A stretch of DNA of 64,000 bases from contig NBNI01000007.1 in the NCBI GenBank assembly GCA_004379135.1, positions 421,501 through 485,500 on the forward strand. Reading direction: 5' to 3'. Made by a program: the position numbers and the translations under genes. Under the pieces are notes generated by a model, which saw only the letters and a program-made list of their open reading frames with translations, was not told the DNA's origin and did no database searches. Below are positions 1 through 7,961 of this stretch, in pieces (within the stretch, counting starts at the first letter, position 1; each line of letters begins with the position of its first letter). This DNA is from Acidimicrobiales bacterium mtb01 (GTDB lineage: Bacteria > Actinomycetota > Acidimicrobiia > Acidimicrobiales > Ilumatobacteraceae).

Positions 1-27
1 CCCTGGCGCCGAACAGCGCGGTCTTCG

Positions 28-774
28 GTGTCCGGACCCGACGACCAGATGACGCTCACCGAGCATCTGGCCGAACTGCGCTCACGGGTGATTCGCTCGG
101 CTCTCGCGGTGGCCCTCGGGGTCATCGTGATCCTGGCCTTCTACGATCCGGTTCTCCGGTTCCTGCGCCAGCCCTACGACAACTTGTGTCAGCGCCGTCC
201 CGACCTGGTGACCAACTGCGATCTGTTCTCGCTCGGACCGCTCGACGGTTTCAACGCGCGTCTGCGCATCGCCCTGTACGGAGGACTCATCCTCGCCCTG
301 CCGGTGATCCTCTGGCAGGTGTGGCGCTTCATCGTCCCGGCCCTCCACTCGCGCGAGAAGAAGTACGCGATTCCGTTCATCGCGTCCTCGGTCGTCCTGT
401 TCGCGGCCGGAGGATGGCTGGCCTACATCACGCTCGACAAGGGGCTCGAGTTCCTCGTGAGTTGGTCGGGGAGCGACGTGCAGCAAGCGTTCCAGATCAC
501 GAAGTACGTGAGCCTGGTGGCTCTGATGATCGCCGCGTTCGGCGTCGGCTTCGAGTTCCCGGTGCTGCTCGTATTCCTCCAGTTGGCCGGCGTGGTCCGA
601 CCGCGACAACTCGTGGAGGGGTGGCGCATCGCGATCGTCTCGATCGTGGTGCTGGCGGCGGTCATCACTCCGTCGGGCGACCCCATCACGTTGATCGCGC
701 TCACGGTTCCGCTCGTGCTGCTCTATTTCGTGGCGATCGGCGTCGGCCACCTGATCGTGCGCCGTCGCACCTGA
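28..774 (+). CDS. tatC: Sec-independent protein translocase TatC
   Basis: Membrane core of the twin-arginine translocase, which recognises RR signal peptides and exports folded proteins. The 248 aa match the family length. The N-terminal LTEHLAELRSR motif is typical of TatC and is followed by about six hydrophobic segments; the loop after the first carries two Cys. The start is uncertain: GTG at 28 is used, ATG at 49 begins directly at the conserved motif, and the frame is open to the window edge. helY begins two bases after the stop, so they are probably cotranscribed; tatC next to helY is also the mycobacterial order. tatA would lie to the left, outside the window. Confidence 0.95.
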   Translation: MSGPDDQMTLTEHLAELRSRVIRSALAVALGVIVILAFYDPVLRFLRQPYDNLCQRRPDLVTNCDLFSLGPLDGFNARLRIALYGGLILALPVILWQVWRFIVPALHSREKKYAIPFIASSVVLFAAGGWLAYITLDKGLEFLVSWSGSDVQQAFQITKYVSLVALMIAAFGVGFEFPVLLVFLQLAGVVRPRQLVEGWRIAIVSIVVLAAVITPSGDPITLIALTVPLVLLYFVAIGVGHLIVRRRT

Positions 775-776
775 CG

Positions 777-3362
777 ATGAGTCGCCCCGACCGCGCCGAG
801 CTCATCGCGCGCTACGCGTTTCCTCTCGACCAGTTCCAGCTGTCGTCGATGGACGTCGTCGACCGCGGCGAGTCGGTGATCGTGGCGGCCCCGACGGGTA
901 GCGGCAAGACCGTGGTGGCGGAGTACGGGATCGCAGCCGCCCTCGCCGATGGTGCACGGGCGTTCTACACCGCCCCCATCAAGGCGCTGTCCAACCAGAA
1001 GTACGCCGATCTCGTGCAGATGTACGGGCGCGAACGTGTCGGTCTGCTGACCGGAGACAACGCCATCAACGGCGACGCCTCCGTCGTGGTCATGACCACC
1101 GAGGTGCTGCGCAACATGATCTACGCGCAGTCGACCGCGCTCGACGACCTCAAGGTGGTCGTCCTCGACGAGGTCCACTTCATCCAGGACGCGTACCGCG
1201 GCCCGGTCTGGGAGGAAGTGATCATCCACCTGCCCAAGCACGTGCAACTCGTGTGTCTGTCGGCGACGGTCTCGAACGCCGCCGAGGTGGCCGACTGGAT
1301 GAGCACCGTGCGTGGTCCCACCCAGGCCATCGTGGAAGAGAAGCGCCCCGTCGAACTCGAATGCCTGTTCATGATGGGAGACAAGTCGACCGAGAGGGAG
1401 CACCTACTGCCGGTTCTCGTGAACGGCCGACCGAATCAGGAAGCCGGACGCATCGCCGATCAGGGTCACCGTCTGGCCCGGCGGACGCGCAACCAACGTC
1501 GTCGGATCCTCTACACCCCCTCGCGCATCGACGTGGTCGAACGATTGCGTCACGAGGATCTGCTCCCGGCGATCTGCTTCATCTTCAGCCGCAACCAGTG
1601 CGACGAGGCCGCGGCGGCCTGCCTGCGCCACGGCATCCGTCTCACCTCGGCCGACGAGCGACGTCGCATCGCCACGATCGTGTCGGAACGGTTGGACGCT
1701 CTCGACGAGGACGATCTCGACGTGCTGGGGTACGCACAGTTCGTCGCGCAACTCGAGGCGGGCATCGCGAGTCACCACGCCGGGATGGTCCCTCCGTTCA
1801 AGGAGACGGTCGAGGCGTGCTTCGTGGAAGGTCTCGTGAAGGTCGTCTTCGCCACCGAAACCCTCGCCGTCGGCATCAACATGCCGGCCCGTTCGGTCGT
1901 GATCGAGAAGCTCACGAAGTTCACCGGTGAGCATCACCAGTTCCTCACTCCGGGCGAGTTCACCCAACTCACCGGACGAGCCGGCCGCCGCGGCCTCGAT
2001 GCGCGGGGACACGCCGTGGTCCTCTGGAGTCCCTTCGTCTCGTTCGATCAGGTATCGGGTCTGGCCGCGAGTCGATCGTTCCGTCTCACGTCGTCGTTTC
2101 GTCCCACGTACAACATGGCCGTGAATCTGGTTCGGTCGTACTCCAGCGAAGAGGCCCGACACCTACTCAACCTGTCGCTCGCGCAATATCAGGCCGATCG
2201 GGACGTGGTGAAGCTCGAGGCCCGCCTGGAGAATCGCCTCGAGCGCCTCTTCGATCTTCGCGACCAGGTCGAGAGTCCGTTCGGTGACATTCACGACTAC
2301 CGCGCACGGATCGAGGGCGTGGCGCGCGTCCGCAGCGAGAGCGCGATCGAGTTCGCACTCGACCGGCTCCGTCCGGGAGCGGTGATCACGGTGACCAAGA
2401 AGCGTTCGACCGGGCGAGCCGTGGTGTTGTCGACGGCTCATCGTTCCGGTGGCGTGAAGCTGTCGGTTCTCACGTCCGATCGTGCACTGGTGAACCTGAC
2501 AGCGCGCGACTTCGACGAACCTCCGCGTGTGATCGGGAACGTGGAGATTCCGACACCGTTCGTTCCGGCGCGCCCGGAATTCCAGAAAGAAGTGGCCGAG
2601 CGTCTCGATCGGGCCCAGATCACCGACACGCAATGGGTGGCGCCCTCACCCGAGCGCCAAGCGGTGCATCCGGTCGAGGACGATCCGGACTTGAAGGATC
2701 GCTTGAAGGCGGCCGCTCAGGCCGAACGATTGGAGCGCGAGATCGACCAGTTGCGCGAACAGGTTCGCGGTCGTGGGAATTCCGTCGCCCGTCGATTCGA
2801 CCGAGTTCTGCGCGTGCTGTCCGACTGGGGTTACGTGTCGGGTTGGTCGCTCACCGACAAGGGTGGAGTCCTGGCCGGAACCTTCCACGAGTGCGATCTG
2901 CTGGTGGCCGAGAGCCTGCACGCCGGTCTGCTCGACGGACTGTCGCCCAACGACCTGGCCGGACTCGTGTCGGTCTTCGTGTACGAGCACCGATCGAGCG
3001 AGCCGCCGCCGGCCGCGTGGTTCCCATCGGCCGAGGTGCGCAAGCGATTCCGCCGCATCGATCAGCTGAGCGCCGAACTTCGGCGCATCGAGGAGGACGC
3101 CGACTTGTCGGTGCACAGATCTCCCGACCCGACGTACATCGCGGTGTCCTATGCCTGGGCGGTTGGCGAGGGATTCGCCGAGGTCGTCGAATCCGAGGAA
3201 CTGTCGGGTGGCGATTTCGTTCGCACGATGAAGCAGTTGATCGACCTGTTGCACCAGATCGCGATCATCGCTCCGTTGGGTGACACGCGACGGGCGGCCG
3301 AACGGGCGGCCGAGGCGCTGGATCGCGGCGTGGTCGCGGCGTCGATGGCGGTATCGGCGTGA
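777..3362 (+). CDS. helY: SKI2/Mtr4-like ATP-dependent RNA helicase HelY
   Basis: Superfamily 2 helicase of the Ski2/Mtr4 group, probably acting in RNA unwinding or turnover; 861 aa, close to the roughly 900 aa of mycobacterial HelY. Walker A PTGSGKT lies at residues 39-45, the DEVH box at 131-134, the SAT motif at 162-164 and the QLTGRAGRRG motif VI near 398-407. A long C-terminal helical part fits the DSHCT region of this group. The ATG at 777 starts two bases after tatC, and the family N-terminus (YAFPLDQFQ) follows at once, so an upstream extension of the same frame is not used. The gene overlaps the next one by four bases. Confidence 0.93.
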   Translation: MSRPDRAELIARYAFPLDQFQLSSMDVVDRGESVIVAAPTGSGKTVVAEYGIAAALADGARAFYTAPIKALSNQKYADLVQMYGRERVGLLTGDNAINGDASVVVMTTEVLRNMIYAQSTALDDLKVVVLDEVHFIQDAYRGPVWEEVIIHLPKHVQLVCLSATVSNAAEVADWMSTVRGPTQAIVEEKRPVELECLFMMGDKSTEREHLLPVLVNGRPNQEAGRIADQGHRLARRTRNQRRRILYTPSRIDVVERLRHEDLLPAICFIFSRNQCDEAAAACLRHGIRLTSADERRRIATIVSERLDALDEDDLDVLGYAQFVAQLEAGIASHHAGMVPPFKETVEACFVEGLVKVVFATETLAVGINMPARSVVIEKLTKFTGEHHQFLTPGEFTQLTGRAGRRGLDARGHAVVLWSPFVSFDQVSGLAASRSFRLTSSFRPTYNMAVNLVRSYSSEEARHLLNLSLAQYQADRDVVKLEARLENRLERLFDLRDQVESPFGDIHDYRARIEGVARVRSESAIEFALDRLRPGAVITVTKKRSTGRAVVLSTAHRSGGVKLSVLTSDRALVNLTARDFDEPPRVIGNVEIPTPFVPARPEFQKEVAERLDRAQITDTQWVAPSPERQAVHPVEDDPDLKDRLKAAAQAERLEREIDQLREQVRGRGNSVARRFDRVLRVLSDWGYVSGWSLTDKGGVLAGTFHECDLLVAESLHAGLLDGLSPNDLAGLVSVFVYEHRSSEPPPAAWFPSAEVRKRFRRIDQLSAELRRIEEDADLSVHRSPDPTYIAVSYAWAVGEGFAEVVESEELSGGDFVRTMKQLIDLLHQIAIIAPLGDTRRAAERAAEALDRGVVAASMAVSA

Positions 3363-3976
3363 GCATCAAGCGTCGTGAGTCGTGGGGGAGCCCCGGCGAT
3401 GTACCCGACGACGTCGTCTGGTGCGAGAGCGACCGCGAGGTGGCCGACGCTCTGCTCGTCGACGATCGTCCGGTCGGGGTGGCGGCCGGCGATCTCGCGC
3501 GGACTCTCGGAGCATCCGGGCGAGGGGTCACCGGAGTCGAAGTCGGCCTCGACATGATCGAAGTCGAGTACGAGGCCAGTGGGCGTTCGCACACGGTGTG
3601 GGCGGTTGCTCACTGCATCGTTCGAACATCGCGTTGGCGGGGCGGCTGGTGGCGCGGCCCGATCGACGTCGTGATGAACGCGCAGTTCGTGTCCGACCTC
3701 GACGTTGCGCCACGAGGTCACCCGAACGATGGTCGGTGCGAGTGGATCTCGGTCGACGCGGCGATGACGATGCGCCAACGATGGGCCGCTTGGCGCCGCT
3801 TGCCGCGCGGCGAGCACGTTCCGCATCCCTTGATTCGAACGCGCTCGGTCACCGAGGCCAGCGGATCGCGGCGATGCGTCCTCGCGGTGGACGGGTCCGA
3901 CATCGGGGTGGTGGATGCGTGGCGCGCTTGCCTGCACCCCGACCATGCGTCGGTATGGGTGGCCACGACCGCGTGA
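3359..3976 (+). CDS. Stand-alone diacylglycerol/lipid kinase C-terminal-like domain
   Basis: 205 aa with a GTG start overlapping the helY stop (GTGA), so translationally coupled. I see no nucleotide-binding domain. Residues about 45-190 read like the beta-rich C-terminal half of YegS/DgkB lipid kinases: a ligand-loop-like GVTGVEVGLDMIEVEY stretch, then NAQFVSDLDVAPRGHPNDG, which resembles the family pattern N-x-(Gly)-x-aPxA-x-x-DDG, and LPRGEHVPHPLIRT, which resembles the L-G-x-H-x-x-hP segment. Full lipid kinases are about 300 aa, so the catalytic N-terminal half (GGDGT motif) is missing. From memory, diacylglycerol kinase genes sit beside tatC and helY in some other actinobacteria, which supports descent from such a kinase. 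Function is unknown; it may bind lipid or have lost catalysis. Confidence 0.55.
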   Translation: MSIKRRESWGSPGDVPDDVVWCESDREVADALLVDDRPVGVAAGDLARTLGASGRGVTGVEVGLDMIEVEYEASGRSHTVWAVAHCIVRTSRWRGGWWRGPIDVVMNAQFVSDLDVAPRGHPNDGRCEWISVDAAMTMRQRWAAWRRLPRGEHVPHPLIRTRSVTEASGSRRCVLAVDGSDIGVVDAWRACLHPDHASVWVATTA

Positions 3977-3989
3977 CCATCTCACGGGC

Positions 3990-3995
3990 TACGGT
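3990..3995 (+). promoter_or_regulatory. -10 box TACGGT, leaderless start of the M20 hydrolase
   Basis: Ends six bases before ATG 4002; no ribosome binding site. Confidence 0.6.
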
Positions 3996-4001
3996 TGTTC
4001 C

Positions 4002-5207
4002 ATGTCCTCCGTCGCGTCCGAAGCCAAGTCGCGCATCGAATCCGAGATCACCCGGTGGTCCGATCGGATCGTGTCGGCGAGTCGTTCGATCCACGCCAAG
4101 CCCGAACTGAACTTCGAAGAGGTCTTTGCCCACAATCTGCTCACGTCGATTCTCGAGGAGGCCGGACTGCCGGTCGAGCGCCACGCGTACGGGGTGAACA
4201 CCGCGTTCGAAGCCAAGGTCGGCACCACTGGTCCCGAAGTGCTCGTCCTGCTGGAGTACGACGCTCTGCCGGGCATCGGACACGGGTGCGGCCACAACGT
4301 GATCGCCGGGGCCGGTCTCGGAGCGGGCCTGGCCGCGGCGGCCATCGCCCGCGACATGGGAGGCACCGTGCGCATCCTCGGCACTCCGGCCGAAGAGGGC
4401 GGCGGCGGGAAGATCTACATGGCCCGCCAAGGTGCGTTCTCGTCGGGCGCGGCCGCGATGATGGTGCATCCGGCCGACGCCGATCTCCTCCGTATGGATT
4501 CGCTCGCGATCCACACGGTCGACGTGGTGTACCACGGACGCGAGGCGCACGCATCGGCGGCACCGTGGGAAGGTCGCAACGCGCTCGACGCCGCCGTTCT
4601 CGGCTACATGAACATTGCCGCGCTGCGCCAGCACATACGGCCCAACGAACGCATCCACGGAATCTTCACCGAGGCCGGCGAGAAGCCCAACATCGTTCCC
4701 CGACGAGCCGCCGCCACGTGGTACGTCCGGGCGGCCGATTCGGCGAGCCTCCAGCCGCTCAAGGGTCGCGTGCTGGCTTGCCTCGAAGGTGCATCGCAGG
4801 CGTGCGGGTGCACGATGGACGCCACCTGGGACGGTCACTTCTACGCCGAGGTACGCGACAACGAGACGTTGGCGGCGGCCTACGCCGCCAACATGATGGC
4901 GGTCGGGCGAGAGGTGGTCGATCCGCGCGTCACCGGACGTCGCGTGATGGGTTCGACCGACATGGGCAATGTGTCGTACCTCGTGCCGTCGATCCATCCG
5001 ATGATCCAGGTCGCACCGTCGGGCGTTCCGATCCACACGCGCGATTTCGCCGAGTACGCCGGCTCCGAGTCCGGCGATCGCGCTGTCATCGACGGTGCGC
5101 GGGCCATGGCCATGACCGTGGTCGACCTGTGGCTCGACGAGCGACTGCGTGCACGTGTGAACGACGAGTTCGCCCGCCTCCCGCGCGACGTCGACGTTCT
5201 CGCCTGA
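4002..5207 (+). CDS. M20-family amidohydrolase/peptidase (AbgB/PM20D2-like)
   Basis: Zinc-dependent hydrolase, probably cleaving an N-acyl amino acid or dipeptide-like amide; the substrate is not evident. 401 aa with the HGCGHN metal-binding motif, the GTPAEEGGGGK segment holding the catalytic Glu pair, a dimerisation domain beginning near YHGREAHASAAPWEG, and a late HTRDF metal-ligand region. The ATG at 4002 is chosen because TACGGT ends six bases upstream, the leaderless pattern seen across this window, and because the longer frame begins inside the previous gene. The 73 bases after it hold a short GC-rich inverted repeat (5230-5250) and the -10 box of the next gene. Confidence 0.85.
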   Translation: MSSVASEAKSRIESEITRWSDRIVSASRSIHAKPELNFEEVFAHNLLTSILEEAGLPVERHAYGVNTAFEAKVGTTGPEVLVLLEYDALPGIGHGCGHNVIAGAGLGAGLAAAAIARDMGGTVRILGTPAEEGGGGKIYMARQGAFSSGAAAMMVHPADADLLRMDSLAIHTVDVVYHGREAHASAAPWEGRNALDAAVLGYMNIAALRQHIRPNERIHGIFTEAGEKPNIVPRRAAATWYVRAADSASLQPLKGRVLACLEGASQACGCTMDATWDGHFYAEVRDNETLAAAYAANMMAVGREVVDPRVTGRRVMGSTDMGNVSYLVPSIHPMIQVAPSGVPIHTRDFAEYAGSESGDRAVIDGARAMAMTVVDLWLDERLRARVNDEFARLPRDVDVLA

Positions 5208-5266
5208 CTTCGACTTTCCGCTGGTCAGCCCGTCCGGGGTTCCCCGGGCGTCGCGGACCCGCCAAC

Positions 5267-5272
5267 TAGCGT
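5267..5272 (+). promoter_or_regulatory. -10 box TAGCGT, leaderless start of the tandem ThyX-like gene
   Basis: Eight bases before GTG 5281; supports that start over TTG 5272, which would overlap the box. Confidence 0.55.
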
Positions 5273-5280
5273 TGTCTCTC

Positions 5281-6882
5281 GTGACGGTCTACGCGCCTGA
5301 GGAATTCACCCCGGACGAGGCCGACGTTCTCCGCAGGTATTTCACCAATCTCGACGGTCCGGTCTTCGCGCTGGTGAACCTTCCCGAGGTGGTGAAGGGT
5401 GCACTGTTCGCCCGTTACAGCCGCAGCAGCAAGAGCCTGCGCCGGTTGTTCCTCGACGAGTTCGTGGGCGATCTCGACATCGCCGGCGATCAGGGTGTCG
5501 ACGCGACGATCGGCCTCGAACGTGCCGAGGAGCTCTACGAGAAGGTCTTCTTCGAATACGGAGACGATTCGGTTGCGCAGTTGGGCGGCGTCCACCTGGC
5601 CTGTGAACAGGCTTCCAACGTCCTCACCAAGATTCTCGAATGGGGTCGTCTGGCCAGTTATCTCGAACAGAGCACGCGGTACATCGCCTACGACGCCCGG
5701 TTGGCCGGGCGCTACCGGTTCTACCGCGATCTCGACATCCTGAACTCGCGCTTCGGCACGCGGTACGTCGGCGACATGGACCGCATGTTCGACTCGTACT
5801 CGACGCTCATGGAGAAGGTCACCGACCACGTGCGGGTCACGGTGAAACGTGATCCGGCCGACAGCGACTTCGTGTTCCGGCAGGCCACCCGGGCCAAGGC
5901 GCTCGACGCGGTGCGCGGCGTTCTCCCGTCGTCTTCCCTCTCGAACGTGGGCATTTACGCGAGCGGTCAGGCGTACGAGGCGATGCTCATCCGCATGCGG
6001 GCCCATCCGCTTCCCGAAGCGCAGCAGTACGCGGCGCTGATGCTCGAGGAGTTGCGCAAGGTCATCCCGAGTTTCCTGCGTCGTGTCGATCTGGCCGACC
6101 GCGGCGGCCGTTGGAGCGACTACCTGTCGACGACTCGTCTGGAGACCTCGGAATTGGTGGGGGAGTTGTTCGCCGAGACCCCGGTCGAGCACAGTGCACC
6201 GGTCGTGCTGACCGATTGGGACCCCGACGGTGAGAACAAATTGATCGCCGCCATCTGCTACTCGCACACGAGCCTTCCCGAGTCGCAGATCCTCGCCAAG
6301 GTCGAGACCATGAGCCAGGCCGAGAAGGTGGCCATTCTTCGTTCGTACATCGGAGATCGCGAGAATCGTCGTCATCGACCCGGACGCGCGTTCGAGCGCA
6401 TCGACTACCGCTTCGACGTGCTGTCCGACTACGGAGCCTTCCGCGACCTGCAGCGACATCGTCTGCTCACGATCGAGTGGCAGGCGCTCACGCCGAACCA
6501 CGGCTACACGCGCCCCGACCTGGTCGACGAGGCCGGGATGGCGTCGGTCTTCGACGAAGTGATGACCCGTTCGGCCGACTTGTACGACGCGTTGAAGGTC
6601 GACTTCCCGCACCAGGCGAGCTACGCGGTGTCGATGGCCTATCGAGTCCGGTACGTGATGCAGTTCAACGCCCGCGAGGCGATGCACATGCTCGAGTTGC
6701 GCTCGTCGCCGCAGGGGCATCCGGCGTACCGGCGGGTGGCTCTCGAGATGCACCGTTTGATCGCCGAACAGGCCGGCCATCGCGCCGTGGCCGAGGCGAT
6801 GACGCACATGACCGTCGAGGCCCCCGAACTCGAGCGTCTGGCGGCCGAACGGCGCGCCGAAGCCCGTCGTACCGGCCGGTGA
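5281..6882 (+). CDS. Tandem (fused) ThyX-like flavin-dependent thymidylate synthase homologue
   Basis: 533 aa, about twice the length of a ThyX subunit, read as two ThyX-like domains (about 1-235 and 270-515). ThyX makes dTMP from dUMP with FAD and methylenetetrahydrofolate in a homotetramer whose active sites lie between subunits; its signature is RHRxxSxNExSxR. In the N-terminal half the aligned stretch W121-Y134 is WGRLASYLEQSTRY: the Ser, Glu, Ser and Arg-Tyr survive but the first RH does not. In the C-terminal half R392-H393-R394 survives and the rest is diverged (LLTIEWQALT). The two halves thus keep complementary parts of one motif. GTG at 5281 is preferred to TTG at 5272 because TAGCGT lies eight bases upstream. 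Whether the protein makes dTMP cannot be told from sequence. Confidence 0.75.
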   Translation: MTVYAPEEFTPDEADVLRRYFTNLDGPVFALVNLPEVVKGALFARYSRSSKSLRRLFLDEFVGDLDIAGDQGVDATIGLERAEELYEKVFFEYGDDSVAQLGGVHLACEQASNVLTKILEWGRLASYLEQSTRYIAYDARLAGRYRFYRDLDILNSRFGTRYVGDMDRMFDSYSTLMEKVTDHVRVTVKRDPADSDFVFRQATRAKALDAVRGVLPSSSLSNVGIYASGQAYEAMLIRMRAHPLPEAQQYAALMLEELRKVIPSFLRRVDLADRGGRWSDYLSTTRLETSELVGELFAETPVEHSAPVVLTDWDPDGENKLIAAICYSHTSLPESQILAKVETMSQAEKVAILRSYIGDRENRRHRPGRAFERIDYRFDVLSDYGAFRDLQRHRLLTIEWQALTPNHGYTRPDLVDEAGMASVFDEVMTRSADLYDALKVDFPHQASYAVSMAYRVRYVMQFNAREAMHMLELRSSPQGHPAYRRVALEMHRLIAEQAGHRAVAEAMTHMTVEAPELERLAAERRAEARRTGR

Positions 6883-6926
6883 CCACCGTCACCCGGGGAT
6901 CCGGGCCCCTCGTCACCAGGTGTGCC

Positions 6927-6932
6927 TATTAT
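6927..6932 (+). promoter_or_regulatory. -10 box TATTAT of the DUF4193-type gene
   Basis: Strong -10 match about 25 bases before ATG 6958, giving a short leader that carries AGGAGG. No clear -35 box. Confidence 0.6.
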
Positions 6933-6957
6933 CCGCCCCCAAGAAGGAGGCGGGCCC

Positions 6958-7431
6958 ATGGCATCTGACGACGAGATCGACGCTGAGGACCTCGACGAGG
7001 AAGGTTTTCTCGAGGAAGGTGAGGACGTCGAAGACGTCGACATCGACCTTCTCGACGAGGACGAACTCGACGAGGAGGAACTCGACGAAGTCGACATCGA
7101 AGGCGAAGCCGGGGGAGACGACGCCGAAGAGGACGAGTCAGCCGCGGTGGCGCGTCCGAAGCGGGCCGCCGAGGACGAGGACGAGGATCTCACGACCGCC
7201 GACGACGTGGAAGCGGATCTCGCCCACATCCTCGACGAGCGATTGCGCGAGCGCAGCGAGGACGAGGGGCAGGAAGAGGAAGAAGAGCTTCCTTCCAACG
7301 CCGACCCCGAAACGAGCATCCAACCCAAGCGCGCCGACGAGCGCATGTGCCCGCAGTGCTTCTTGTTGGTGCGCAAGGGTGCACCCACCTGTCCGGTGGG
7401 CGACGACACCTGTCCGCTCATTCCGTCATGA
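6958..7431 (+). CDS. Acidic DUF4193-type protein with C-terminal zinc ribbon
   Basis: 157 aa. Residues 1-60 are almost all Asp, Glu and small hydrophobics, a charged linker follows, and the C-terminus carries a four-Cys knuckle (C131, C134, C145, C152; CPQC then CPVGDDTCP). Layout and taxonomic setting fit the actinobacterial DUF4193 family, whose role is unknown. ATG 6958 is fixed by AGGAGG at 6945-6950, seven bases upstream, one of the few strong ribosome binding sites in the window; a GTG at 6922 in frame lies in the promoter. TATTAT at 6927-6932 is a good -10 box, so a short leader of about 20 bases is expected. This looks like a well-expressed gene. Confidence 0.75.
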   Translation: MASDDEIDAEDLDEEGFLEEGEDVEDVDIDLLDEDELDEEELDEVDIEGEAGGDDAEEDESAAVARPKRAAEDEDEDLTTADDVEADLAHILDERLRERSEDEGQEEEEELPSNADPETSIQPKRADERMCPQCFLLVRKGAPTCPVGDDTCPLIPS

Positions 7432-7438
7432 CGAAATG
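7419..7438. other. Near-perfect 20-base palindrome around TCATGA
   Basis: One mismatch. Core CGTCATGACG is shared with the sites at 15180 and 19655. It ends on the GNAT start codon and contains the stop of the preceding gene. Confidence 0.5.
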
Positions 7439-7882
7439 AGCGTCGAACCGGTGGTGCGGTCGGCGACGGCGGCTGACGCCGAGATCTGCCGGACCATCGA
7501 TGCATCGGCCCGGGTGGGCTTGTCGGAGCAGCGTGGCGGTGCCGCCTGGCTGGCCGAGCACGATCCGCTCGTGGGCGACCAGTGGATCGTCGATGCGACG
7601 GTGGTGACCATCGACGACGCCGTGGTGGGGTTCCTGATCGGGCGACGCGAGGAGCGATCGGGGCGCGGCCTCGTGTACTCGGTCGATCGCGTGTACGTGG
7701 TGGCCGAGGCCCGCGAACTCGGCTGCGGGGACGCTCTCATCGCCTCGGCGATGGAAGCGGCCCACGGATGCGCCTTCTTCGAGGCAGTTGCGTTGCCCGG
7801 TGACCGAGAAACGAAGAACCTGTACGAGCGGGCCGGGGTCACCGCACGTTCGATCGTGGTCTCGAAGTCGCTCGCTACCTGA
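7436..7882 (+). CDS. GNAT-family N-acetyltransferase
   Basis: 148 aa with the GNAT fold order: an N-terminal strand (VVRSATAADAEICRTID), central strands with VVGFLIGRREE, then VDRVYVVAEARELGCGDALIASAM, which corresponds to the acetyl-CoA-binding motif A (usual form RxxGxG/A, here degenerate as RELGCG), and a C-terminal NLYERAG segment typical of the family. The acceptor substrate is unknown. The ATG lies four bases after the stop of the acidic zinc protein, so it is probably cotranscribed. A 20-base near-perfect palindrome (7419-7438) ends on this start codon. The 3' end faces an opposing gene across a repeat array. Confidence 0.8.
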   Translation: MSVEPVVRSATAADAEICRTIDASARVGLSEQRGGAAWLAEHDPLVGDQWIVDATVVTIDDAVVGFLIGRREERSGRGLVYSVDRVYVVAEARELGCGDALIASAMEAAHGCAFFEAVALPGDRETKNLYERAGVTARSIVVSKSLAT

Positions 7883-7892
7883 GAGAAGTCCC

Positions 7893-7961
7893 GGGTCGCC
7901 TCAGCGACGTCACGATGCAGGTCGCCTCAGCGACGTCACGATGCGGGTCGCCTCAGCGACC
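7893..7961. repeat. 26-base tandem repeat (2.7 copies) with hairpins at a convergent junction
   Basis: Units at 7893-7918, 7919-7944 and a partial third at 7945-7961. Copies one and two differ at one base. Each holds GTCGCCTCAGCGAC, a five-base stem with a CTCA loop, extended to GGGTCGC/GCGACCC in the third. The stop codon of the enoyl-CoA hydratase lies in the third copy. It may act as a bidirectional terminator, although no T-run is present. Confidence 0.9.

Noticed and set aside
186-776. N-terminal extension of helY through tatC
   Set aside because: The extension is tatC read in another frame, Arg/Pro-rich and unlike any helicase. ATG 777 is followed at once by the family N-terminus.
5225-5255. 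Rho-independent terminator after the M20 gene
   Set aside because: The inverted repeat CCGGGGTTCCCCGG has only a two-base loop and no T-run.
7893-7961. Ends of a mobile element
   Set aside because: Direct tandem copies with hairpins, no transposase and no target duplication; both flanking genes are intact.
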